DNA of 64,000 nt from JACVRW01 sp963850205 (GCA_963850205.1 CAWKKJ010000011.1:1-64000), one strand, 5' to 3'; counted from the first letter of the stretch, positions 37,976-46,926 are shown. The notes: generated from the letters alone by a model not told the origin. Program-made: numbers and translations.

Positions 37976-38344
37976 ATGGACTGGAAGATCGAGCTGGTCG
38001 CGATCCCGGTGACCGACGTGGACCGCGCCAAGGCGTTCTACACCGATCAGGCCGGCTTCAACGCCGACCACGACCACACCGTCAGCGACGAGATGCGTTT
38101 CGTGCAGCTGACCCCGCCGGGCTCGGCGTGCTCGATCGCGCTGGGCAAGGGCATCACCGAGGCGGAGCCGGGGTCGGTGCAGGGCATGCAGATGGTCGTG
38201 CCCGACATCCAGGTCGCTCACGACGAGCTGGCCGAGCGCGGGACGCAGGTCAGCGAGGTCCAGGAGTTCCCCTGGGGCAAGTTCGTCTTCTTCACGGATC
38301 CGGACGGCAACGGCTGGGCCGTGCAGGAGCTCGTTCCCCAGTAG
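37976..38344 (+). CDS. VOC-family (glyoxalase/bleomycin-resistance-like) protein
   Basis: 122 residues with one VOC module pair: LVAIPVTDVDRAKAFYTDQA, VQLTPPGSACSIALGK and the C-terminal FVFFTDPDGNGWAVQEL. This subgroup (GxDxxFFxDPDGN) is common in actinobacteria and acts as small-molecule dioxygenase, lyase or resistance protein; substrate unknown. It lies between argD and argG with 60 nt before it and 14 after, possibly on the same transcript, but no arginine role is known. Confidence 0.82.
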   Translation: MDWKIELVAIPVTDVDRAKAFYTDQAGFNADHDHTVSDEMRFVQLTPPGSACSIALGKGITEAEPGSVQGMQMVVPDIQVAHDELAERGTQVSEVQEFPWGKFVFFTDPDGNGWAVQELVPQ

Positions 38345-38358
38345 CGTGCACGGCCGCC

Positions 38359-39636
38359 ATGGCCGAGCCCCGCCGCACCCTTATCAAGACGGCCTCCTAC
38401 GAGGCCGACCCCGAGGACGTGGGGCGGGTGCTGCTGCTCTACTCGGGCGGGCTCGACACCAGCGTGATGCTCAAGTGGATCCAGGACGAGTACGAGGCCG
38501 AGGTGGTGGCCCTCACCGTCAACCTGGGCCAGCCGGGCGAGGACTACGAGGTGGTCCGAGGCAAGGCCCTTCACCTCGGGGCGCTGGACTGCCACGTGGT
38601 GGACGCCCGCGAGGAGTTCGCCCACGACTACGTTCTGCCCGGCATCAAGGCCAACGCCCTCTACGGCGGCGGCTATCCCCTGTTCACCGCGCTGGGGCGG
38701 CCGCTGATCGCCAAGCTCGCCGTCGAGCAGGCGCGGGCCTCGGGCTGCGACACCATCGCCCACGGCTGCACGGGCAAGGGCAACGACCAGGTGCGGATCG
38801 AGTCGACCGTCATCGCGATCGACCCGGAGATGAAGATCATCGCCCCGGTCCGCGGCTGGCAGATGGGGCGCGAGGAGGAGATCGAGTACGCCCGCCGGCA
38901 CGGTATCCCGGTGAAGGGCGGCACCGAGACGCCGCCCTACTCCATCGACGACAACCTCTGGGGCCGCTCGTCGGAGGGCGGGCCGATCGAGGACCTCGAC
39001 GAGCCGCCCCACGACGACGTCTTCCAGCTCGTCACCCGCCCCGAGGAGGCTCCGGACGAGCCGGAGGACGTGGTGGTGGGCTTCGAGCAGGGGGTGCCGG
39101 TGGCGCTGAACGGCGAGCGCCTGGGGCTGGTGGACCTGATCGACCGGGCGGCCGAGATCGGGAGCCGCCACGGGATCGGCATCGTCGACCACCTCGAGGA
39201 CCGCATCGTGGGCCTCAAGGTCCGCGACCTGTACGAGGTGCCTGCGGCCGCGATCATCCTGACCGCCCACAAGGAGCTGGAGAAGCTCGTGGGCACGATT
39301 CACCAGAACACCTTCAAGCCGCAGCTGGACGCCCACTGGGCCTACCTGGTCTACGCGGGGCTCTGGTACGAGCCGCTGCTGGGCGATCTGAACGCCCTGA
39401 TGGACTCGGTCAACGAGCAGGTGACCGGCGAGATCACCGTCCGGCTCTACAAGGGCTTGGCCCGCCCGGTGGCCCGGCGCTCGCCGAACGCGCTCTACGA
39501 CCCGGCGCTGGCCGGCTTCGGTGAGTCCGGCGGCCTGTTCTCGCAGCAGGCGAGCCCAGGGTTCATCGAGCTCTGGTCCCTGCAGTCGCGGATGGCCTAC
39601 AACGTGCGCCGCCGGCGGGCTAGCGAGGATTCCTAG
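38359..39636 (+). CDS. argG: Argininosuccinate synthase
   Basis: 425 residues from ATG 38359. The ATP-pyrophosphatase loop YSGGLDTSVMLKWIQ (Ser29-Gly-Gly) and the blocks AHGCTGKGNDQVRIE, APVRGWQMGREEEIEYA, YSIDDNLWGRSSEGG, and ARPVARRSPNALYD are typical. Joins citrulline and aspartate with ATP. The N-terminal 22 residues (AEPRRTLIKTASYEADPEDV) form an extra lead before the fold. The end overlaps the convergent SPW-type gene by 17 nt. Confidence 0.97.
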   Translation: MAEPRRTLIKTASYEADPEDVGRVLLLYSGGLDTSVMLKWIQDEYEAEVVALTVNLGQPGEDYEVVRGKALHLGALDCHVVDAREEFAHDYVLPGIKANALYGGGYPLFTALGRPLIAKLAVEQARASGCDTIAHGCTGKGNDQVRIESTVIAIDPEMKIIAPVRGWQMGREEEIEYARRHGIPVKGGTETPPYSIDDNLWGRSSEGGPIEDLDEPPHDDVFQLVTRPEEAPDEPEDVVVGFEQGVPVALNGERLGLVDLIDRAAEIGSRHGIGIVDHLEDRIVGLKVRDLYEVPAAAIILTAHKELEKLVGTIHQNTFKPQLDAHWAYLVYAGLWYEPLLGDLNALMDSVNEQVTGEITVRLYKGLARPVARRSPNALYDPALAGFGESGGLFSQQASPGFIELWSLQSRMAYNVRRRRASEDS

Positions 39637-40084
39637 GGGGAGCGCTCGGCTCGCGCCGCGGCGAGGGCGGCGCAACCTTGGCGTCCTTGGCGTCCTTGGC
39701 GCCGCGCTTGCTCCGCTTGGGCTGGTCGCTCTTCCTGTAGCGGGTGCCGATCGTGACCAAGAGGTGCAGCACGCCGAGGCCGATGAAGAATGCGGTGGGC
39801 GCGGTCTCGTCGGAGAACCCGAGGACGAAGGGCATCGCGATCAGCACCCCCGCCAGCACGTAGTCGAGCACCACGTGGGCGGCCAGGGGCACGTAGTTGA
39901 TCAGGCTGGTCGGGCCCTCGGTGGCGGCGGCCAGGAAGAGCACCACCACCCCGGCGATGATCGACGCCGCGGTTGCCCCACCGGATTCGAAATCGAGGAC
40001 GAAGGGGGCCACGATGAGCACCGCCGCCGCCGCGTACTCGATGAAGCCGTGCAGGAAGCGCGGTATGGGGCCGTCCTTGAGCAT
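39620..40084 (-). CDS. SPW-repeat-like small membrane protein
   Basis: 154 residues: two similar halves, each with a helix pair (FIEYAAAAVLIVAPFVLDF and VVLDYVLAGVLIAMPFVLGF), i.e. an internal duplication of the kind seen in SPW-type membrane proteins, then a hydrophilic Lys/Arg/Pro tail containing three near repeats of GAKDAKDAK. Four membrane helices. Function unknown. It runs convergently into argG. Confidence 0.72.
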   Translation of the reverse strand: MLKDGPIPRFLHGFIEYAAAAVLIVAPFVLDFESGGATAASIIAGVVVLFLAAATEGPTSLINYVPLAAHVVLDYVLAGVLIAMPFVLGFSDETAPTAFFIGLGVLHLLVTIGTRYRKSDQPKRSKRGAKDAKDAKVAPPSPRREPSAPPRNPR

Positions 40085-40125
40085 CCAGGAGACGTATACC
40101 CCCTGGGCCGGGCCTCACACCGGGC

Positions 40126-40737
40126 TCAGGCGCCCCATCCGCTGCGCAGCGAGCCGGCGATCGCCTTCAGCACCGCGGGCAGGTCGCCGCGGGCGCGCTC
40201 GTAGGCCTCCTGGAGCCCGCGCGTGGCCGCAGGGCCGTGCACGCCGCTGCCGTGGCCCATGAGCAGGTGCTCAGGCTCGTAGTCGCGCAGGATCTGAGGT
40301 GGCAGCGGGCGAAGCATGATGTGCATCCCCACCGGCGCGCGGCCACCCGTCCAGCGAAGGGCGCTGCCCACGATCTCGGCCACCACCAGCGCCTGCTGCT
40401 CGGGCCACCAGAGGGTCGTCTCCTGCCAGCCGGGCACCCGCAGCGACGGGATGGCCAGGAAGGGCGAGCCGGGCACGGTGTCGGGCACCTTGACGTGCAG
40501 CACGCCCAGGCGCTCGGCCACGGCGGCGCAGTCGCGGTTGTGGCGGTCGAGCAGCTGAAGCACGGCCGCGGGCTCGCCCAGCGCCGCTGCGCGGTCGAGC
40601 GCGTCGCCGGCGTCGACGGGGTCGACCAGCCACACGCGCCCGTCGGCAACCAGGGCGTGGGAGGTGCGGGCGTCCCATTCGTCGATGACCCACGAGAGGC
40701 CGAAGGGATACTCGTCGTAGCTCTTGATCGTCGCCAT
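40126..40737 (-). CDS. Divergent MBL-fold-like protein of unknown function
   Basis: 203 residues from ATG 40737 (MATIKSYDEYPFGLSWVIDE). The early strands SHALVADGRVWLVDPVDAG look like the start of an MBL fold, but the metal motif HxHxDH is replaced by DRHNRDCAAVAERLG. Later LVVAEIVGSALRW and HLLMGHGSGVHG sit where GD and the last His normally are. So it is either an inactive or a one-metal relative of the MBL hydrolases. I do not know a name. It diverges from ogt with 47 nt between starts. Confidence 0.65.
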   Translation of the reverse strand: MATIKSYDEYPFGLSWVIDEWDARTSHALVADGRVWLVDPVDAGDALDRAAALGEPAAVLQLLDRHNRDCAAVAERLGVLHVKVPDTVPGSPFLAIPSLRVPGWQETTLWWPEQQALVVAEIVGSALRWTGGRAPVGMHIMLRPLPPQILRDYEPEHLLMGHGSGVHGPAATRGLQEAYERARGDLPAVLKAIAGSLRSGWGA

Positions 40738-40784
40738 CGTCCGGCACAATCTCACGAGCGGCCGCCGGCCGGCGTTGTGACCCC

Positions 40785-41273
40785 ATGAGCCCGACTCTCT
40801 TCACCACCTACGACAGCCCGGTCGGCCCGCTTCTGCTCAGCGGCGACGACGACGCGCTCGACGGCCTTCGCTTCGGGCCGGTCACCGGCGCCCGGCCCGG
40901 CTGGCGGCGGGAGGACTCCCGCTTCGCCGGCGAGCGGGACCAGCTCGACGAGTACTTCGCGGGCGAGCGCACCCGCTTCGACTTCCCGCTGCGGCTTTCC
41001 GGCGGCCCCTTCGAGCTGCGGGTCTGGGAGCTCCTGCGCGCGATTCCCTACGGCACGACCGCCACCTACGGCGAGCTCGCGGCCCGGCTGGGCTCGCCCG
41101 AGCGTGCGCGGGCCGTAGGCGCGGCCAACGGGCGCAACCCGGTGGCGATCGTGGTGCCCTGCCACCGGGTCATCGGGGCCGGCGGGCGGCTGGTGGGCTA
41201 CGGCGGCGGCCTGGACAACAAGCGGGCCCTGCTCGAGCTCGAGGGGGCGCTGCTCGCTCTCGGCTCGGCGTGA
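40785..41273 (+). CDS. ogt: Methylated-DNA--protein-cysteine methyltransferase
   Basis: 162 residues. The active site is the complete VVPCHRVIGAGGRLVGYGGG with the acceptor Cys126, preceded by PYGTTATYGELAARLGSPERAR with the Arg finger helix and the Asn hinge in GAANGRNPVAIV. N-terminal domain short, so Ogt-type rather than Ada. It removes methyl from O6-methylguanine once per molecule. Stands upstream of a small membrane-anchored gene. Confidence 0.95.
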   Translation: MSPTLFTTYDSPVGPLLLSGDDDALDGLRFGPVTGARPGWRREDSRFAGERDQLDEYFAGERTRFDFPLRLSGGPFELRVWELLRAIPYGTTATYGELAARLGSPERARAVGAANGRNPVAIVVPCHRVIGAGGRLVGYGGGLDNKRALLELEGALLALGSA

Positions 41274-41306
41274 TTGATGCCCGCCGCTACTGGGAAACAC
41301 AGGAGC

Positions 41307-41486
41307 ATGCCTTTCCGCGGATACACAATTCTGGGCTGGGTCACCTGGCAGATCGCCAAGCGAGTGGCCAAGCGCAAGATGGGACAGAACAAGGCCAAGC
41401 TGGGTGGCGGCGCCGCCGCGCTGGGCCTGCTGGCGGCCGGGGTGATCGTCGCCGCCAAGGTCACCGGCGGCGACGACGACAGCTGA
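41307..41486 (+). CDS. Small single-helix membrane protein
   Basis: 59 residues from ATG 41307, with aggagc directly upstream. The N-terminus is amphipathic and basic (GWVTWQIAKRVAKRKMGQNK), followed by a helix GGAAALGLLAAGVIVAAKV and an acidic DDDS tail. A longer in-frame start at 41274 lacks support. Similar short proteins are common in actinobacteria; no function is known. It lies 34 nt after ogt. Confidence 0.6.
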   Translation: MPFRGYTILGWVTWQIAKRVAKRKMGQNKAKLGGGAAALGLLAAGVIVAAKVTGGDDDS

Positions 41487-41495
41487 CCGGGGCGC

Positions 41496-42314
41496 CTACT
41501 CCACCACGAGCGAGTCCAGGCCCTCCTCGGCGGGCGGAAACTGCGGGTCCATGGCCCGCAGCGTCTCCACCAGGAGGGTCAGGACCGCCCAGTCGCGGTA
41601 CCAGTTGCGGTCGGCGGGGATGACGTACCAGGGCGCTCGGCTCGTTGAGGTCTCGGACAGGGCGTCCCCGAACGCGGCCATGTAGTCGTCCCAGCGCTTG
41701 CGCTCCTCGAGGTCGCCCGCGCGGAACTTCCAGCGCTTGGTGGGGTCCTCGAGGCGCTCGCGCAGCCGGTCGGCCTGCTCCTCCCTGGAGATGTGGAGCA
41801 TGCACTTGACCACCTGGGTACCGGCGGCGGAGAGCGTGTCCTCGAAGTCCCGGATCTGCCCGTAGCGTCCCCGCCACACCTCCTCCGGCACGAGCTCGTG
41901 CACCCGCACCACCAGCACGTCCTCGTAGTGGGAGCGGTTGAAGACCACGACCTCCCCCTGGCGGGGCGCCGCCCGGTGGATGCGCCACAGGAAGTCGTGG
42001 GCCAGCTCCTCCTCGGACGGGACGCCGAAGCTCTGGATCCGGCAGCCCTGCGGGTTGACTCCCGACAGCACGGAGCGGATGGTGCCGTCCTTGCCGCCGG
42101 CGTCCATCGCCTGCAGCACGAGCAGGAGCGAGCGCTTGGACTCGGCGAACAGGCGCGCCTGCAGGTCGATCAGCTCCTCGCGCAGCTCGGCGGAGGCGGC
42201 CTTGGTCTCGTCCTTGTCGCCGGGGGCGCCGGCGGGGTCGGCGGGATCGATCCCGGCGAGGCCGGGGTCGGTTCCCTCGGGAACCCGCCAGCGCGCGGAG
42301 AGCTCCTCTGCCAT
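41496..42314 (-). CDS. ppk2: Polyphosphate kinase 2 family protein
   Basis: 272 residues from ATG 42314. The PPK2 Walker A-like motif is QAMDAGGKDGTIRSVLSGVN (Asp71-Lys75), then AHDFLWRIHRAAPRQGEVVVF, NRSHYEDVLVVRVHE and the lid Walker B-like IRDFEDTL, with KWKFRAGDLEERKRWDDYM-type C-terminal block. PPK2 enzymes transfer phosphate between polyphosphate and nucleoside mono- or diphosphates; the single-domain size points to class I or III. Convergent with the small membrane gene, divergent from dnaE. Confidence 0.93.
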   Translation of the reverse strand: MAEELSARWRVPEGTDPGLAGIDPADPAGAPGDKDETKAASAELREELIDLQARLFAESKRSLLLVLQAMDAGGKDGTIRSVLSGVNPQGCRIQSFGVPSEEELAHDFLWRIHRAAPRQGEVVVFNRSHYEDVLVVRVHELVPEEVWRGRYGQIRDFEDTLSAAGTQVVKCMLHISREEQADRLRERLEDPTKRWKFRAGDLEERKRWDDYMAAFGDALSETSTSRAPWYVIPADRNWYRDWAVLTLLVETLRAMDPQFPPAEEGLDSLVVE

Positions 42315-42402
42315 GAGCGGCATGCTATCCCCGCTCGCTGCGAGCCCCGCGCCGCCCGTCGGTCCGGAGCCGTCGGCCGGCGACCGTAGACTCGGAATCC
42401 GG

Positions 42403-45400
42403 ATGAGCTTCGCCCACCTGCACGTCCATTCCGAGTACTCGGTGCTCGACGGCGCCTGCCGCATCGAGGCCCTGGCCGAGCGGGCCGCGGGCTTCGGGCA
42501 GCCGGCGCTCGGCCTCACCGACCACGGCGTGATGAACGGGGCCGTGGAGCACTTCCAGGCCTGCCAGCGGCACGGCATCAAGCCCATCCTGGGGCTCGAG
42601 GCCTACTTCGTCGACGACCTCCGCACCGAGGCGGTGCGATACGAGCGCAACCATCTCACCCTGCTGGCGCGGAGCGACGAGGGCTTTCGCAACCTGGTCA
42701 AGCTGAGCTCGGCGGGCTACCTGGAGGGCTACCGCAGGGGCAAGGCCAACGTCGATCTCGACCTGCTCTCCACCTACTCCGAGGGCGTGATCGCGCTCAC
42801 CGGCTGCCTGCAGTCGCGCTTCTGCCGGCGCCTGGTCGAGGACATCCCCGGCGAGGCTCGCGAGCACGCCGACCAGCTGCTCGGCGTCTTCGGCGCGGAC
42901 AACGTCTACTTCGAGGTCCAGAAGAACGGGGTGGCCGACCAGGACAAGGCCAACGAGGGGATCGTGAGGATCGCGGGCGAGCTCGGCCGTCCGCTGGTGG
43001 CCACCGGCGACGTCCACTACCTCAGGCGCGAGGACTACGACCACCACCGTGCGCTGCTGTGCGTGCAGACCAAGAGCACGCTCGAGCAGCCCAAGCTCAG
43101 CTTCGACACCAACGAGTTCTTCCTCAAGTCCAGCGAGGAGATGGCGGACGCCTTCGCGGAGTGGCCCGAGGCGCTGGCCGCGACGGCCGAGATCGCCGAG
43201 CGCTGCAACGTCGAGATCGAGCTGGGCAAGATGCTGATCCCTCGCTTTCCCACTCCGGACGGGGAGTCGGAGGCCGGCTACCTGCGCCGGCTCGCTCGCG
43301 AGGGGCTCGCCCGGCGCTACGGGGACCCGGCGCCCGCGGAGGCCGTGGAGCGCCTGGAGCTCGAGCTGGGCGTGATCGAGAAGATGGGCTTCGCCGCCTA
43401 CTTCCTCATCGTCTGGGACTTCGTCAAGTTCGCCAAGGACAGCGGCATCGCGGTGGGGCCGGGGCGCGGATCGGCCGCCGGCTCGATCGTCTCCTACGCG
43501 CTCAGGATCACCGACGTGGACCCGATCGAGTACGACCTGCTGTTCGAGCGCTTCCTGAACGCGGAGCGGGTGTCGATGCCCGACATCGACATCGACTTCT
43601 CGGTCAAGGGCCGCGACCGCGTGATCCAGTACGTGGCCGAGAAGTACGGGCGCGAGTCGGTGGCCCAGATCGTCACCTTCGGGCGCATGCTGCCGCGGGC
43701 GGCCAGCCGCGACGCCGCGCGGGTGCTGGGCTACGACTACGCCACCGGGGATCGCATCGCCAAGCTGATCCCCGAGCCGGTGATGGGCCGCAGCAAGCGC
43801 TTCGACCAGTACCTGGCCGAGGAGCCCGATCTGCGGCGCGTCTACGACACCGAGGCCGAGGCCCGGCGGGTTATCGAGGTCGCGAAGGGCCTCGAGGGGA
43901 TCGTGCGCAACTCCTCGATCCACGCCGCCGCGGTGGTGATCGCCGACCGGCCGCTCACCGACATCGTGCCGCTCCAGCTGGCCGAGGACCGCGGCGGCGG
44001 CGAGAACGGCGAGCGCTCCTACCGCACCGTCACCCAGTACTCGATGAAGCCCATCGAGGAGATCGGCCTGCTCAAGATGGACTTCCTCGGGCTGCGCAAC
44101 CTCGACGTGATCGAGGCCGCGCTCGACATCATCGAGCAGTCCACGGGAGCGCGGCCGGACATGACCGCCCTGCCCTTGGACGACCTGCGCACCTACGAGA
44201 TGCTCGCCCGCGGGGACTCGGTCGGGGTGTTCCAGTTCGAGTCGGACGGCATGCGCGACGCGCTCAAGAAGGTGCGGCCCACCGAGTTCAACGACCTGGT
44301 GGCGCTCAACGCCCTCTACCGGCCGGGGGCGATGCGCTACATCGACACCTACGCCCGCAACAAGCGCACCCCCGACGCCGCGCAGTACCCCGACGAGCGC
44401 CTGCGCCCGATCACCCAGTCCTCCTACGGGGTGATCCTCTACCAGGAGCAGTCGATGCAGATCGCCAAGTCGATCGCGGGCTTCTCCGGCCCCGAGGCCG
44501 ACGACCTGCGCAAGGCGATCGGCAAGAAGCAGCGCGAGCGCATGGCGGCGCTGCGGGACCGCTTCTTCGAAGGTGCCCGGGCGAGCGGCACCGCGGAGGC
44601 GGTGATCCAGGAGCTGTGGGCGGTCAACGAGGCCGCCGCCGACTACTCCTTCAACCGCTCCCACGCCGCCTGTTACGGGCTCATCTCCTACCGGACCGCC
44701 TGGCTCAAGGCCAACTACCCGGCCGAGTACATGGCGGCGCTGATCAGCTCGGTGATGTCCACCAAGGACAAGGTTCCCTTCTTCGTCGCGCAGTGCGAGG
44801 ACATGGGCATCGAGGTGCTGCCGCCCGACGTGAACGAGTCCGGGCACGACTTCAAGGTCGTCGAGGGGAACATCCGCTTCGGCCTCGATGCCGTGAAGGG
44901 TCTCGGCTACCAGGCGGTGGAGGCCATCATCCGGGCACGTGAGGAGGACGGGCCGTTCGTCTCGGTGTGGGACTTCTGCCGCCGGGTCGACTGCCAGGCG
45001 GTCAACAAGAAGGCCGGCGAGTCGCTCGTGAAGTGCGGGGCGATGGACTCGCTCCCGGGCACGCGCACCGGCATCATGCAGGTCCTGGCCAGCGCCCAGG
45101 GCGCGGGCGCGCTGGCGCAGCTGGACGCGCAGCGCGGGCAGGGGTCGTTCTTCGACATGGGGGAGGGCGACGACGACGCGGCCTCCCAGCACGACCTGCC
45201 GGTGCCGTCGCTTCCCGACGTGCGCGAGCAGCTCAACGGCTGGGAGAAGGAGACGCTCGGGCTGTTTCTCTCCAGCCATCCGCTGAAGGAGGTCCGCCCG
45301 GCGCTTCGCGCGCGTGTGGACTGCTCGCTGGCCGAGCTGCCCTCCAAGGGCGACGGCGAGTGGGTCACCGTCGGCGGCATGATCGCCGAGTGCAAGCGCA

Positions 45401-45873
45401 TCCGCACCAAGAAGGGCGACCCGATGATGTTCGCCACGCTCGACGACCTGGAGGGCCAGGTCGAGCTGCTGGTCTTCAACTCGGCCTACGCGGCGAACGA
45501 GAACCGGGTGGACGTCGACCGGATCGTGATCGTGCGCGGCCGGGTGGACCACAAGGAGGCGGGGGAGACCAAGCTGGTCGCTCAGGAGGTCGAGCCCTTC
45601 GAGCCCACGCCCGCGGAGGTCCTGCGCGCGGCCGAGCAGGCCGAGGTCGAGCCCGTCGTACGGCGCCTGACCCTGCACGTCGCGCCGTCGGTTGGTGAGG
45701 GCTTTCTGGGCGAGCTCAAGGAGGTCGTCGGCCACCACCCGGGCGACCACGAGGTGCTGCTGGCGGTCGGGGAGCGCCGCCTGCTGCTCGGCCCCGGTTT
45801 CCGGGTGTCGGCGGACAGCGCCTGCCGGGCCGAGCTGGGCGCGCTCCAGGGCGCCGCGCTCACGGCCGGCTGA
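42403..45873 (+). CDS. dnaE: DNA polymerase III alpha subunit
   Basis: 1156 residues from ATG 42403. Domain order of a DnaE1-type replicase: PHP domain from HLHVHSEYSVLDGACR, palm and catalytic acidic triad region GPGRGSAAGSIVSYALRITD and PDIDIDF (Asp394, 396, 398), fingers with YGVILYQEQSMQIAKSIAGF, the tandem HhH block GLGYQAVEAIIRAREEDG and an OB-fold (VGGMIAECKRIRTKKGDPMM) near the C-terminus. No intein. PHP residues look complete, so proofreading may be PHP-borne. It is the chromosomal replicase core. Ends in a 14-nt overlap with the convergent DUF5946 gene. Confidence 0.97.
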   Translation: MSFAHLHVHSEYSVLDGACRIEALAERAAGFGQPALGLTDHGVMNGAVEHFQACQRHGIKPILGLEAYFVDDLRTEAVRYERNHLTLLARSDEGFRNLVKLSSAGYLEGYRRGKANVDLDLLSTYSEGVIALTGCLQSRFCRRLVEDIPGEAREHADQLLGVFGADNVYFEVQKNGVADQDKANEGIVRIAGELGRPLVATGDVHYLRREDYDHHRALLCVQTKSTLEQPKLSFDTNEFFLKSSEEMADAFAEWPEALAATAEIAERCNVEIELGKMLIPRFPTPDGESEAGYLRRLAREGLARRYGDPAPAEAVERLELELGVIEKMGFAAYFLIVWDFVKFAKDSGIAVGPGRGSAAGSIVSYALRITDVDPIEYDLLFERFLNAERVSMPDIDIDFSVKGRDRVIQYVAEKYGRESVAQIVTFGRMLPRAASRDAARVLGYDYATGDRIAKLIPEPVMGRSKRFDQYLAEEPDLRRVYDTEAEARRVIEVAKGLEGIVRNSSIHAAAVVIADRPLTDIVPLQLAEDRGGGENGERSYRTVTQYSMKPIEEIGLLKMDFLGLRNLDVIEAALDIIEQSTGARPDMTALPLDDLRTYEMLARGDSVGVFQFESDGMRDALKKVRPTEFNDLVALNALYRPGAMRYIDTYARNKRTPDAAQYPDERLRPITQSSYGVILYQEQSMQIAKSIAGFSGPEADDLRKAIGKKQRERMAALRDRFFEGARASGTAEAVIQELWAVNEAAADYSFNRSHAACYGLISYRTAWLKANYPAEYMAALISSVMSTKDKVPFFVAQCEDMGIEVLPPDVNESGHDFKVVEGNIRFGLDAVKGLGYQAVEAIIRAREEDGPFVSVWDFCRRVDCQAVNKKAGESLVKCGAMDSLPGTRTGIMQVLASAQGAGALAQLDAQRGQGSFFDMGEGDDDAASQHDLPVPSLPDVREQLNGWEKETLGLFLSSHPLKEVRPALRARVDCSLAELPSKGDGEWVTVGGMIAECKRIRTKKGDPMMFATLDDLEGQVELLVFNSAYAANENRVDVDRIVIVRGRVDHKEAGETKLVAQEVEPFEPTPAEVLRAAEQAEVEPVVRRLTLHVAPSVGEGFLGELKEVVGHHPGDHEVLLAVGERRLLLGPGFRVSADSACRAELGALQGAALTAG

Positions 45874-46369
45874 GCCCGGCCTCCTCGAGCCAGACCCGCA
45901 CCGTCGCGTGGTGCCTCGACCAGGCGTCCCAGACGTCGCGCCCCCACGCCTCGACGGCGGCGCGGTGGTCGTCGGGGCGCGTCGCCGCGAGCGGGTGGAG
46001 CACGGTGAGACACCCGTCGAAGCTGGGCGGCTCCAGCCATTCGAAGTCCACGCGCCTGACCGTCCTCCGGTGGATGGCGGGCCCCATCGCGGGATCGACG
46101 CCCTGCTCGACGACCAGCCCGAGCGTCATCAGGTGAAGGCCCACGGACTGGATCGAGCGGCGCTCCCGCCTCCCGGGGTGCTGCACCGCGTAGGTGTCGA
46201 CGGTCAGCTGGTGGACGCCGAAGTACGCGGCCTCCCCGTATTCGCGCGCCAGCAGCTCGCCGTAGCGCTCCCAGCAGCTGGGGCTGGCGCCGATGTAGGC
46301 GTGGCCGGCGGCGGTCTCGCCGCGGGGCAGCGACAGCCCGCAGCCGGGACAGGTCTCGAGGCTGGCCAC
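45860..46369 (-). CDS. DUF5946 family protein
   Basis: 169 residues with an N-terminal zinc-type CPGCGLSLP and a mostly helical body with YIGASPSCWERYGELLAREY, VDTYAVQHPGRRERRSIQSVG and HRRTVRRVDFEWLEPPSF. These blocks are those of DUF5946, which I know only as an uncharacterised actinobacterial family. Likely cytoplasmic. It diverges from the cysteine-rich gene with 43 nt between starts. Confidence 0.72.
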   Translation of the reverse strand: MASLETCPGCGLSLPRGETAAGHAYIGASPSCWERYGELLAREYGEAAYFGVHQLTVDTYAVQHPGRRERRSIQSVGLHLMTLGLVVEQGVDPAMGPAIHRRTVRRVDFEWLEPPSFDGCLTVLHPLAATRPDDHRAAVEAWGRDVWDAWSRHHATVRVWLEEAGLSRP

Positions 46370-46412
46370 GGTGGGCGATGATCGCGGACGCCGCTGCGAT
46401 TACACTCTCCGA

Positions 46413-46808
46413 GTGCCCATCCCGGCCCAGATCGCGACCGAGCTGCACGAGTGCCGCCAGTGCTGCTCCTTCTGTGACCGGGTGGTACATCCCGCCGGCT
46501 GCATCAGCTCCGGCTGCCAGTACCTGTACCTCTACGACGACGAGACGACCGGCCGCCGCTTCATGGGTTGCATGAACAAGGTCTTCCGCGGTGAGATCGA
46601 CGTGGAGCTCTTCGAGCAGGCCGAGCGCACCCGCCACGGGTTCGGCGGGGTCAAGATGACCGGCCTCCCGCTGCCCCAGTGCCGCTCCACGGTGGAGCGC
46701 GCCTACGACGGCTACAGCGAGGCCTTCGACTGCGTGAACCCGCGCTTCTTCAGCAAGCCGACGCCGGAGGACTTCGACCCGGCGTTCGATCTGCGCGACG
46801 GCATCTAA
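46413..46808 (+). CDS. Cysteine-rich conserved hypothetical protein
   Basis: 131 residues from GTG 46413. Nine to ten cysteines, six of them close together at the N-terminus (ELHECRQCCSFCDRVV, then GCISSGCQYLY), followed by YDDETTGRRFMGCMNKVFRG, PLPQCRSTVERAY and EAFDCVNPRFF. The spacing suggests one or two metal or Fe-S sites. No membrane segment. I do not recognise the family with confidence; similar orphans exist in related actinobacteria. It ends six bases before the start of repeat copy A. Confidence 0.62.
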   Translation: MPIPAQIATELHECRQCCSFCDRVVHPAGCISSGCQYLYLYDDETTGRRFMGCMNKVFRGEIDVELFEQAERTRHGFGGVKMTGLPLPQCRSTVERAYDGYSEAFDCVNPRFFSKPTPEDFDPAFDLRDGI

Positions 46809-46814
46809 CTCGCC

Positions 46815-46926
46815 GCGCCAAGCGCCGCTGATTGCGGGGTAAGGGGGCGTGCTACCCGGTACAGCGTCGAGTTTGCCCCACATGAGGGAGGCAAAGTCAT
46901 CAATGCACCGGAGATGGGGGGCGCCC
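46815..46926 (+). repeat. Direct repeat copy A (~112 bp) left of the signalling module
   Basis: Matches 52372-52484 with only scattered differences (about 85-90% by eye), same orientation, beginning gcgccaagcgccgc and ending near gcgccc. It includes gggtaaggggg-cgtgctacc and the stretch gtcgagtttgccccacatga. The palindrome arms seen in copy B are partly spoiled here by one extra A. It has no credible coding sense; it looks like a REP-like or terminal repeat. The rest of 46927-47085 is the leader of the BTAD gene. Confidence 0.88.

Noticed and set aside
42325..45750. Long minus-strand open frame opposite dnaE
   Set aside because: His/Val/Gly/Arg-rich mirror of dnaE codons with no motif; dnaE is certain on the plus strand.
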